Made by a program: the position numbers and the translations under genes
The notes under the pieces: generated by a model
Told to the model about the DNA's origin: nothing
What the model saw: only the letters and a program-made list of their open reading frames with translations
Databases searched by the model: none
Source: an uncultured Flavobacteriales bacterium
GTDB lineage: Bacteria; Bacteroidota; Bacteroidia; Flavobacteriales_D; Sanyastnellaceae
Length of the DNA stretch: 60,723 nt
Reading direction: 5' to 3'
Assembly (NCBI GenBank): GCA_938085105.1
Contig: CALKGK010000048.1
Coordinates: 1 to 60,723, forward strand
Shown: positions 9,239 to 16,471 of the stretch, one piece after another
How positions within the stretch are numbered: the first letter of the stretch is position 1
How the letters are laid out: the number at the start of each line of letters is the position of its first letter

Positions 9239-9853
9239 TTATTTGATGTCCACCTTCAACATTTTTTGTCCTTCGAGAAAAGCTTCTAAACGATCGCCAG
9301 GATTCACTTTTCCCACGCCTGAAGGAGTTCCGGTGAAAATCAAATCGCCAATTTTCAAGGTCATGAACTGACTGACGTAAGCTATGATTTGATCAATATC
9401 AAAAATCATGTCGTTCGAAAGTCCGTCCTGTACCAACTCCCCGTTCTTTTGGAGCTGAAAGGAGATCTTATTCTGATCTTTAAACTCTGCGAGCGGAAGG
9501 AACTTTGAACCGATGGCGGCGGAACCATCAAAAGCTTTGGCGATTTCCCAAGGATGACCTTTTGCCTTTACTTGTTCTTGAATGTCGCGTGCCGTAAAAT
9601 CAATCCCAATGCCCACAGTATCGTAATACTTGTGCGCATGTTGGGCGGAAATGTACTTGCCCAAACGGTTTACTTTATACACCAATTCCACCTCATAGTG
9701 CAAGTCCTGGGTCCATTCCGGAATAAAAAGCGGGTTTCTTTTGGGAAGAACAGCGCTGTCTGGCTTGAGGAAGAACATCGGCTTGCTGGGAATGGCGTTC
9801 TTCAGTTCTTTGGCGTGTTCGCTGTAATTTCTGCCAATGCAAATGATTTTCAT
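9239..9853 (-). CDS. Fumarylacetoacetate hydrolase (FAH) family protein, acylpyruvase/oxaloacetate tautomerase-like
   Basis: This is a compact 204-residue FAH-fold enzyme. It begins KIICIGRNYSEHAKEL, has the acidic metal-binding motif HYEVEL (about residues 52-57), then GIGIDFTARD (81-90) and KAFDGSAAIG. The C-terminal TGTPSGVG loop is also characteristic. Enzymes of this size are single-domain YcgM/FAHD1 types that act on acylpyruvates or oxaloacetate with Mg2+; the exact substrate cannot be read from sequence. It starts 3 nt after the stop of the OmpA-family gene, so it is the last member of that operon, although the functional link is not clear. It converges on the T9SS gene ending at 9225. 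Confidence 0.9.
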   Translation of the reverse strand: MKIICIGRNYSEHAKELKNAIPSKPMFFLKPDSAVLPKRNPLFIPEWTQDLHYEVELVYKVNRLGKYISAQHAHKYYDTVGIGIDFTARDIQEQVKAKGHPWEIAKAFDGSAAIGSKFLPLAEFKDQNKISFQLQKNGELVQDGLSNDMIFDIDQIIAYVSQFMTLKIGDLIFTGTPSGVGKVNPGDRLEAFLEGQKMLKVDIK

Positions 9854-9856
9854 ATT

Positions 9857-11230
9857 CTAGTAGCTCATAAATTGAATGTTCACCCTTCGATCGTCGGGAT
9901 TCGATCCTTGATCGCTCACCCCGTCCCCGAAGAAGTTGAACATCACTCGTTGTTCTTGAATCCCACTCATCAAAATGCGAGCGCGAACCTTTCTCGCCCG
10001 TTCTTTCGACAATTGAAGGTTTCTCGCCGGATCTCCTATTTTATCAGCATAACCACTCACCATGATTCTCAAGCGAGGGTTTTTCGCTAGGATGTCGATC
10101 AGTTCTGCGATCATCATCTCCGCATTCAAATCCAAAGTACTCCCTCCAAGTCGAAAATAAATATCGAAGCTCTCGGGCAAATTGCTGGTTAGAGCATCTA
10201 CTGCATTTCCTGTTACCGAGTTACTTACAGCGTTGTTCGCTGAATTTGTAGTGCTTGTCGGATTCGTTTGCCCCAAGGCCATGGCCAGCACCACTTCTCT
10301 CAGCTCATCAATTTGGCTTTGCAAAGAGTTGTTTCCAGCCTGTGGAGGAGCGGTGTTTCCGTTTTTGATTGCACTCACTTCGTTTTCCAAGGTTTGGAGT
10401 CGGGCATTGTTTTCGCGAAGCAGTTCAAATACCTTCTCGGCAAAATCACTTTGATCTTTGGTTTCTTTTCTTCCCCCTTCAAACTCGGGCAAAGAAGTAT
10501 CATCTGCTGCTGCAATCATGTTCATGGTGGACAGGCTGAAATCAATTTCGATGGGAGCCAGCGGATCGTTCTTTTTGAATCCTTCCACATCTGCCAGTAA
10601 GGCTTCCTTTTGTTCTTGGGAAAGCTGAGAAGAGCTCGACCCCGAATAGGCCATCAAATTGTCTATGGAAAAGATGCCCACTTCCTTAGAGGCCTGATGT
10701 TTGGCTTCACTCAAAAAACTCTGAACGTAACGATAGGCCTTCTCTTCTTGGGACCTTCCACCACTTCCTCGTGCTTCGGCCAAGCGGTCGATTTTCCCCT
10801 TCCAGCTCAAATCAGCGAGCACCTCAATTCTTCGTTCCAGCTCTTCCGAAAAGCCTTCAAACCCTTCAATTTCTTTCAAATCGTAGTACTTCACCACGTC
10901 TTTCACAATGCCGTTCATGTCCTTCATCATCTTGGAAGGTTTTTTCCGAAGGATGACTTCATACTCGTCCATCATCACCGATTGATCAAGGTAATAGGCC
11001 AAGGCTTCGTCAATGACTTTGTTGAGTCGTTGGTGATCTTGCTCGCTCACCGTTTCGTAATAGTGGATAATGATGGTGTGTTCTTCGCTGTGTTTTAAGC
11101 GCATGTTGGCGGTTCCTACTCCAGTGGTGTCACCCGCAAAATGGTTGATCACGGTAGTTTGCTGTCCGAAAACAGGAACCACCATGCAGATGCAAAGGAG
11201 TGCTATGAAGAAATTTCGCTGAAACACCAT
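9857..11230 (-). CDS. OmpA family outer-membrane/peptidoglycan-associated protein
   Basis: I place the start at ATG 11230, where MVFQRNFFIALLCICMVVPVFG is a signal peptide. A longer frame to 11344 would overlap the upstream gene by 26 nt and add an unlikely cysteine-rich leader. The 457-residue protein has a long central region with predicted helix and coiled coil (ENNARLQTLENEVSAIKNG). The C-terminal OmpA domain (about the last 100 residues) contains the peptidoglycan-binding pattern VSGYADKIGDPARNLQLSKERA. It should tether outer-membrane or periplasmic structures to peptidoglycan. Its position behind a sugar transferase and ahead of an FAH enzyme suggests co-transcription, not a shared pathway. 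Confidence 0.85.
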   Translation of the reverse strand: MVFQRNFFIALLCICMVVPVFGQQTTVINHFAGDTTGVGTANMRLKHSEEHTIIIHYYETVSEQDHQRLNKVIDEALAYYLDQSVMMDEYEVILRKKPSKMMKDMNGIVKDVVKYYDLKEIEGFEGFSEELERRIEVLADLSWKGKIDRLAEARGSGGRSQEEKAYRYVQSFLSEAKHQASKEVGIFSIDNLMAYSGSSSSQLSQEQKEALLADVEGFKKNDPLAPIEIDFSLSTMNMIAAADDTSLPEFEGGRKETKDQSDFAEKVFELLRENNARLQTLENEVSAIKNGNTAPPQAGNNSLQSQIDELREVVLAMALGQTNPTSTTNSANNAVSNSVTGNAVDALTSNLPESFDIYFRLGGSTLDLNAEMMIAELIDILAKNPRLRIMVSGYADKIGDPARNLQLSKERARKVRARILMSGIQEQRVMFNFFGDGVSDQGSNPDDRRVNIQFMSY

Positions 11231-11318
11231 GCAATTTAGCACCTGCGCGAAGGCTTTCAACCCGAGAAAAAAAGAAGCTATCCTCAAGGTTTTCAACAAT
11301 GAGAGGGAGCAACACGCG

Positions 11319-12734
11319 CTATTTCCCTTCTCCTCGAAAGACAATCAGGATGGTGTACAAAAGAATTTTGATGTCCACCGCTAAGGACATGTTTTCGATG
11401 TAGAGCAGATCGTACTTCAATCGCTGAATCATTTCTGCCACGTTTTCAGCATAGCCGTACTTCACTTGTCCCCAAGAGGTAATGCCCGGTCTTACTTTCT
11501 GAAGGTGCTTGTAGTGGGGCGCTTCTTGGGTGATTTGATCGATGTAAAATTGACGCTCTGGTCGCGGACCAACCAAGGCCATTTCTCCCTTCAGCACGTT
11601 GATGAACTGCGGAAACTCGTCAATTCTGGTTTTCCGAAGAAAGCGGCCGACAGGTGTAATTCTGGCGTCACTGGCTGAACTCAATTGCGGACCATCGCGC
11701 TCGGCATCCTTCACCATCGTTCGGAATTTGATAATCTTGAAGGGAGCTCCATATTTCCCAATGCGTTCTTGAAAGAAGAAGATGCCTCCAGGCGAAGTGA
11801 ATTTCACCAGAGCGGCGATCACCAGCAAGAAAGGGAAAAGTACAATGAGAGCGAGGAGCGAAACGAAGATGTCCATCACCCTCTTGATGCTGAATTGCCA
11901 CGCCGGCATAATTTCTTGGTTGATGGCAATGAGCGGAGCACCAAATATGCTTGTCATCTTCACCGAACCGGAAAGAATATCGTAAACGTCGGGAATGATT
12001 TTGATGTTCACCCGTTCTCCTTCGAGCAAGTTCATGATGGTACCGAGTTCTTTGTGATCGCTGGACTCTACGGCCAAAATCACTTCTTCAATGTTTTTGG
12101 TTTTGATGAGTTGCGGAAGGTCTTTATACGTACCGAACATCTGCAGGTGCTCTTCCAAAAGGGTATCTTTCCCATTCACCCGAACAAAGCCCAAGAACTT
12201 GAATCCCGGAGATTTCTTCAAGGCCGAGATTTCTTCATAGGTGGCCAAAGAGCGTTCATTTCCCCCAACAATGATGGTATTGAAGCCCAGCTTTCCTGCG
12301 TGGATGCGTTTCACGGTTCGGGTTGTGAGCACCAATCGCACAAAGAAGGTGAGTCCGAAATGCGCACCAAAGAGCACCAATAGGCTTTGATAATAGCTCT
12401 TATAGGTCACAATCTGATCATCCAAGAGGAGGACAAAAAAGATGATCATCACCCCAATGATGGAGACGAGAAGGGTTTGTGATAGTTCTTTGAGTCGGTG
12501 TTTCCGATAGATGTTGGAATACTGTCCGCTCATGATATAGAGCGCAATCCAGAAGATAGGAACGAAGAGGAGTCCGTAAAAGAAATTCTCATCAAAGCGC
12601 AAGGGAAGGTCGCCTCCAAATTTGCTCGCCTCCAGAATTTTCTTTCTGAAGATGTAAAGCAAAACCCAAGCTGCCGAAGCACTCAGCCAGTCGCCAATCA
12701 AGTATTTCAGTACTTGTAAACTTCGGTTCATCAT
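11319..12734 (-). CDS. Polyprenyl-phosphate sugar-1-phosphate transferase (exopolysaccharide initiation, WcaJ/WbaP type)
   Basis: The enzyme starts an exopolysaccharide, O-antigen or glycan repeat unit by moving a sugar-1-phosphate from a nucleotide sugar to undecaprenyl phosphate at the inner membrane. Four helices lie in the first 140 residues, followed by a Rossmann-like CoA_binding_3 domain (FNTIIVGGNERSL). A reentrant helix starts KRVMDIFVSLLALIVLFP. The C-terminal bacterial sugar transferase domain has KFRTM, the acidic TRIDEFPQ segment and LVGPRPERQFY. The length, 471 residues, is normal for this class. It begins 3 nt after the lipoprotein gene, so the two are an operon. No other glycan genes are nearby, so it may act as an isolated initiator. 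Confidence 0.93.
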   Translation of the reverse strand: MMNRSLQVLKYLIGDWLSASAAWVLLYIFRKKILEASKFGGDLPLRFDENFFYGLLFVPIFWIALYIMSGQYSNIYRKHRLKELSQTLLVSIIGVMIIFFVLLLDDQIVTYKSYYQSLLVLFGAHFGLTFFVRLVLTTRTVKRIHAGKLGFNTIIVGGNERSLATYEEISALKKSPGFKFLGFVRVNGKDTLLEEHLQMFGTYKDLPQLIKTKNIEEVILAVESSDHKELGTIMNLLEGERVNIKIIPDVYDILSGSVKMTSIFGAPLIAINQEIMPAWQFSIKRVMDIFVSLLALIVLFPFLLVIAALVKFTSPGGIFFFQERIGKYGAPFKIIKFRTMVKDAERDGPQLSSASDARITPVGRFLRKTRIDEFPQFINVLKGEMALVGPRPERQFYIDQITQEAPHYKHLQKVRPGITSWGQVKYGYAENVAEMIQRLKYDLLYIENMSLAVDIKILLYTILIVFRGEGK

Positions 12735-12737
12735 GCT

Positions 12738-13613
12738 CTAGAAGTGAAGCATTTTAATGTTATCGAAATAGAGTTCAGCAACGTCCACACCATCGTCTTT
12801 TTTGCTTTCGATGTACATTTCATAGTGCACAGCATTGGGCGTTGAAGCGATGATTTCACTGAAATCAACATAAATTTTGTTCCACTGCGGCTCTCCACCA
12901 TCGCGGTTGGTTGGATTGATGATCAGGGCCAGGTGCTTGCCTTCTTCTCCATTGCTGAGATAAGAATAAACTCCCACGGCGAAGGTGTTGTTGCACTTGT
13001 AATCCATTTCCAAGAAGGTTTGCGAGAAATCGGGAAACCAAATGTTCTGATCGAAGCTCTTGATGCGAAAGATGTCTTCCCCTTCATCAATCACTCCTCT
13101 TCCTGAACCGTTCCCTTCGAACACGTTTTCCGTATCGTTGGTTACTTCGAACTCGCCCTGACTCGATGCTTCCATCACAAACAAGGTTCCGCTATCGAAA
13201 TCGTCGGCAAAAGCCATGGGAGAAATTTCTTTGTAGGTGAAGTAGGGGCGAATGGTATCCGTTTCAAAAGCTTCCAGACCCACGTCTTGACGATAATCGG
13301 TGTAGAAAGGATATTGAATTCTTGTGGCTGAAATCCCATTGTTCTTGATTCCCGCTCGAAGAAGGATGTTGGTTGTTCCGAGATCGATAACAGGAATGTC
13401 TGCAGGTAGATCGTAGGCCCCCAAGAGCTGATCATTGGAGTAGGCCCAAATTTCAGTAATGTTTTCGGAGGCCGAACCAAAGCCTTGTGCAGACTCGAAT
13501 TCGAATTCATCGATGTGGATGTAGCCGGGTAGCGACTCATCTGGGTTGATGATGTTGCACGCCGACATCACTAAAGCGAGGAGCGTTATGAGAAGATAAG
13601 AAGTTGTTTTCAT
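12738..13613 (-). CDS. Hypothetical lipoprotein upstream of the sugar transferase
   Basis: The product is about 291 residues with a lipoprotein signal: MKTTSYLLITLLALVMSAC, cleaved before the cysteine of the LVMSAC lipobox. I prefer ATG 13613; ATG 13628 is possible and adds only MTKGT. No known domain is visible. The mature part is acidic and beta-rich, with a segment FLEMDYKCNNTFAVGVYS and the ending YFDNIKMLHF, which resembles carbohydrate-binding or jelly-roll-like folds. That is an impression, not an identification. The gene ends 3 nt before the sugar transferase start, so it is the first gene of the operon and could be an envelope glycan accessory protein. Confidence 0.8.
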   Translation of the reverse strand: MKTTSYLLITLLALVMSACNIINPDESLPGYIHIDEFEFESAQGFGSASENITEIWAYSNDQLLGAYDLPADIPVIDLGTTNILLRAGIKNNGISATRIQYPFYTDYRQDVGLEAFETDTIRPYFTYKEISPMAFADDFDSGTLFVMEASSQGEFEVTNDTENVFEGNGSGRGVIDEGEDIFRIKSFDQNIWFPDFSQTFLEMDYKCNNTFAVGVYSYLSNGEEGKHLALIINPTNRDGGEPQWNKIYVDFSEIIASTPNAVHYEMYIESKKDDGVDVAELYFDNIKMLHF

Positions 13614-13639
13614 GGTACCCTTGGTCATTAAAGGGAGCG

Positions 13640-13647
13640 CAAAGTTA
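13640..13647 (-). promoter_or_regulatory. -7 element TAACTTTG before the lipoprotein-sugar transferase operon
   Basis: On the minus strand this is a perfect TAnnTTTG box. It lies 11 nt before ATG 13628 and 26 nt before ATG 13613, the start I prefer. No clear -33 element is seen. Confidence 0.45.
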
Positions 13648-13783
13648 AGGTTTTCACTGCATTCGCTTGGAAATCCTTTCCCGCCCTTATAAAACGGAAT
13701 ATCTGGCTGAGTATTTTATCTTTCTTTAACTTTTTTCCTACCTTCTTCAACCTACTGAAAAACAGAACTTCCCAAAGAAAAAC

Positions 13784-14854
13784 CTACGAACCAAAAGCAA
13801 GGTAGAGGATCAGAATGATGGTCAATGTTAGGAGAATTGCGCCAAAAATCTTCCAAAAAGAATACGGACGTTCTCCTTGAACTTCTCCGGTGTGTCCGTT
13901 CACCAAAAAGCGATAGGTCTTTCCTTTGAATTGATAGGCGCTGATGTAGATGGGAAGCAAAATTAACTTGAAGCGTTCATCAGACCAGCGAATGTCCAAA
14001 TGATGAATCCTTTGTTTACTCCCTCCAATGTCCATGCGAACGTTCGCTCGGATATCGTCCTTCATTCGCATTTGTGCGTTTTCAAATCCGTCCTTGAGCG
14101 ACTCGCTGTAAGTTTCTACACTGAATCCTTTGAGGTATTGATCTTGAAAAACAACCAGTTCATTCAAGGGCCACGGACTGAGTTGATGTGCTTTTTTCTT
14201 GGGCAGAGAATTGCTTGCGAGCACCAAAAGGTCGTCAAACTCATTCCAAACGGTTCCACTTGCGGGATACCAATCGGTCACGGTCTTTCGTTTATCGCCA
14301 TCCTTGACGGTTCTGTTCACCCCTCTTTCGCCTGTATAATGGGTCTCTGCTTTGGCGTCGAAGGTCCAATAAGGGATGTACACCCCGCGAATACCGTCGG
14401 TTCCATTCCCCATTTTTTTCAAATCATTGGGTGCCCACCAAATGTTTTTCACCCAATTGTCCCAGAGTAGGACCACTTCTCTTTTGTTTTTAGCAAAGGG
14501 AAGGAGTGCATCGGCTTGGTATTGTTCCAGTTCGTGCACATTTTTGACCATCAAATGAGAACCGCAAAAAAGGCAATTTTCTGCCAACTTTTGTTCGTGG
14601 AGCGGATTGTCGGCCCCACAGCCTTGACACAAAATCACCTGCACCGACTGAACGGGACGATCAATGTTGTGGAGGAAATCGTGAAGGTGCTTCTCCTCGA
14701 TCTCCATCCCCAACTGGTCGATTTCATTTTGTGCTCCGCAATAGCTGCACTCAAGGTGATCTGTACCGGGCTTGTAAGTTAGCTCTGCACCGCACGAATG
14801 ACAATGAATCCGAGAACTTCCCTCGGTACTTCGTTCAAGTTCTGCTTCACTCAT
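13784..14854 (-). CDS. Zinc-ribbon membrane protein (YdjG-like) in the SPFH operon
   Basis: I start at ATG 14854, 4 nt after the SPFH gene stop; longer frames overlap that gene. The 356-residue protein has two zinc ribbons near the N-terminus (CHSC at 18-21 with CSYC at 36-39, and CQGC at 76-79 with CLFC at 94-97). A central domain is rich in tryptophan and tyrosine (YIPYWTFDAKAETHY). A single C-terminal helix of about 20 residues would anchor it with the ribbons in the cytoplasm. The architecture resembles Bacillus YdjG, which is encoded with PspA-like YdjF and SPFH protein YdjI. Here too it follows an SPFH gene, which supports a shared role in membrane stress or membrane organisation. Confidence 0.82.
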   Translation of the reverse strand: MSEAELERSTEGSSRIHCHSCGAELTYKPGTDHLECSYCGAQNEIDQLGMEIEEKHLHDFLHNIDRPVQSVQVILCQGCGADNPLHEQKLAENCLFCGSHLMVKNVHELEQYQADALLPFAKNKREVVLLWDNWVKNIWWAPNDLKKMGNGTDGIRGVYIPYWTFDAKAETHYTGERGVNRTVKDGDKRKTVTDWYPASGTVWNEFDDLLVLASNSLPKKKAHQLSPWPLNELVVFQDQYLKGFSVETYSESLKDGFENAQMRMKDDIRANVRMDIGGSKQRIHHLDIRWSDERFKLILLPIYISAYQFKGKTYRFLVNGHTGEVQGERPYSFWKIFGAILLTLTIILILYLAFGS

Positions 14855-14858
14855 CGAC

Positions 14859-15962
14859 TCATGTATTGGGCAATGGTGGTGGTCCGGAAACAAAGAGATT
14901 CTTGGTTTCTTCCAAGTCTTTAGCACTCACCCAAGCACTCAGTCCGTTTTTCCAAACGAGGGTATCTTGAGTCAGTTGTCCGCTCGCTACCAAGTCTTTC
15001 AAGGCTTTTTGATCGAAAGGACCCGCTTGTTGTCCGTTCACAGCAACCCAAACTGGAGCTGTTCCTGGAATTGGCGGTGGCGCTGGGGCTGGAGTATTGG
15101 CTTGTTGTTGAGCTTGGTTCATGTTGTTTCCCATTTGGGTTCCCATAAACATTCCCATTCCCATTCCCATACTAGCACCTGCTGCACCTTCATTCTCTGC
15201 TGCTTTTTCGATGGCCTTTGCCGCCTTCATCTTGGTGAGTTTATCCAAGTCGATGCGGTCCAAACGGCTCAATTCGAAAATCTCCTTTTTGATCTCCTCG
15301 GGCATGGATACGTTCTCTACCAAGAATTTGGTGAGTTCAATACCGTATTCTGCAAATTCCGGTGTGAGGGCTTGATGACTGAAATCGGAGAGTTCGTTCA
15401 CGTTCCCCGCGAGTCGTTCAACAGGAATGGCGCTTTCACCGATTGCATCCGTAAAACGAGTTACCGTGATGCTTCTCAGTTGTTCATCCACTTCATCAAC
15501 CGTAAAATTGCCATCAGTTCCCACAATCTCTTTTAAGAACTTGCCGCCATCGGCCACCCGCATTGCGTAGGTTCCGAAGGCGCGTATTTCAAGCATACCG
15601 AAACGATCGTCATTGAGAATGATCGGACTCTTTGTTCCCCAGCGACGGTCGGTAAAGTTTTTGGTATTGATGAAATAAATTTCGGATTTGAACGGACTCT
15701 CGAAGCCGTATTTCCACCCTTTGATGGTTGCCAAGATGGGCAAGTTTTCAGTATTGAGGGTGTACATTCCTGGAGTGAAGACGTCGGCAATTTGACCTTG
15801 ATCGACAAAAACGGCCATTTGCGATTCTCTTACGGTGAGTTTTGCTCCGTTTTTTATTTCGTTATTGAAACGTTCAAAGCGATACACCATGGTATCATTG
15901 GTGGGATCTAACCACTCAATGATGTCGATCAATTCTCCTTTTAATTTATTCCAAATGCTCAT
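14859..15962 (-). CDS. SPFH/Band 7-like protein with C-terminal GYF_2 domain (YdjI / 'virion core protein' family)
   Basis: The first 250 residues match the SPFH protein family that databases often call virion core protein (YdjI). Features include GMYTLNTENLP, a YFINTKNFTDRRWGTKSPI strand and a helical segment ending KLTKMKAAKAIEKAAENEGAAG. A low-complexity Met/Gly/Gln/Pro linker follows. The last part (about 300-358, WVAVNGQQAGPFDQKAL ... VWKNGLSAWVSA) is a GYF_2 domain, a small module that usually binds other proteins or a short peptide. The family has no relation to phage particles despite its name. The protein probably oligomerises at the inner face of the membrane. It is the middle gene of a three-gene operon. 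Confidence 0.9.
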   Translation of the reverse strand: MSIWNKLKGELIDIIEWLDPTNDTMVYRFERFNNEIKNGAKLTVRESQMAVFVDQGQIADVFTPGMYTLNTENLPILATIKGWKYGFESPFKSEIYFINTKNFTDRRWGTKSPIILNDDRFGMLEIRAFGTYAMRVADGGKFLKEIVGTDGNFTVDEVDEQLRSITVTRFTDAIGESAIPVERLAGNVNELSDFSHQALTPEFAEYGIELTKFLVENVSMPEEIKKEIFELSRLDRIDLDKLTKMKAAKAIEKAAENEGAAGASMGMGMGMFMGTQMGNNMNQAQQQANTPAPAPPPIPGTAPVWVAVNGQQAGPFDQKALKDLVASGQLTQDTLVWKNGLSAWVSAKDLEETKNLFVSGPPPLPNT

Positions 15963-15987
15963 GTTTCTTGGATTGGGTTACATTTCT

Positions 15988-16335
15988 TTAAGCCTGTCTG
16001 TCGCGCTGTGGCTTACTCACCAAAGCATTCATTAAAGCTAATATAAAACTAAATAAAAGGGCCCACCAAAAGCTCATCACCAGAAAACCATCGACAAAAT
16101 AATCTGTGAGCATAATGATCGCGGCGTTAATGACCAAGAGGAAAAGCCCCAAGGTAACAATGGTTGCGGGTATGGTGAGGAAGATAAGAATGGGTCGGAG
16201 AAAGGTGTTGAGTAAAGCCAAAACGATGGCCACTAAAAAAGCGGTACTATTGTTTTCAACTTCAATGCCGGGCAGCAACCAAGCGCCGAGCAGCACAGCC
16301 AGGGTATTGGCCAAGATCTTAAATAAGAATTTCAT
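15988..16335 (-). CDS. YvlD/phage holin 4 superfamily small membrane protein
   Basis: The start is ATG 16335 (MKFLFKILANTLAVLLGAWLLPGIEV). Longer frames add an unlikely polar leader. The 115-residue protein has four tight helices and the family pattern ALLNTFLRPILIFLTIPATIVTLGLFLLVINAAIIML, seen here in two adjacent helices. The 'phage holin' family name comes from similarity only. Bacillus YvlD is chromosomally encoded with the PspC homologue YvlC and is tied to cell-envelope stress. Here it precedes SPFH and zinc-ribbon genes on the same strand (25 nt gap), suggesting one transcript. Confidence 0.88.
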   Translation of the reverse strand: MKFLFKILANTLAVLLGAWLLPGIEVENNSTAFLVAIVLALLNTFLRPILIFLTIPATIVTLGLFLLVINAAIIMLTDYFVDGFLVMSFWWALLFSFILALMNALVSKPQRDRQA

Positions 16336-16471
16336 GTGTTTAAGTGTGTTTGTTTCAAGGCAAGTCCCCAGATATTCTAGGAACTTTCTACGAGGAAGAT
16401 AAACCAAATATCTTCTACAAACATGAAAATTTGGAGCAACGCACCCTTGGAATGATGAGCGGTAAATTTGG

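Noticed and set aside
11685-12383. 232-codon frame antisense to the sugar transferase gene
   Set aside because: It is a shadow of the sugar transferase reading frame with no own promoter or domain.
13784-16335. Prophage remnant suggested by 'holin' and 'virion core' family names
   Set aside because: Both names are historical; no phage structural, integrase or lysis genes are present and homologues are chromosomal stress genes.
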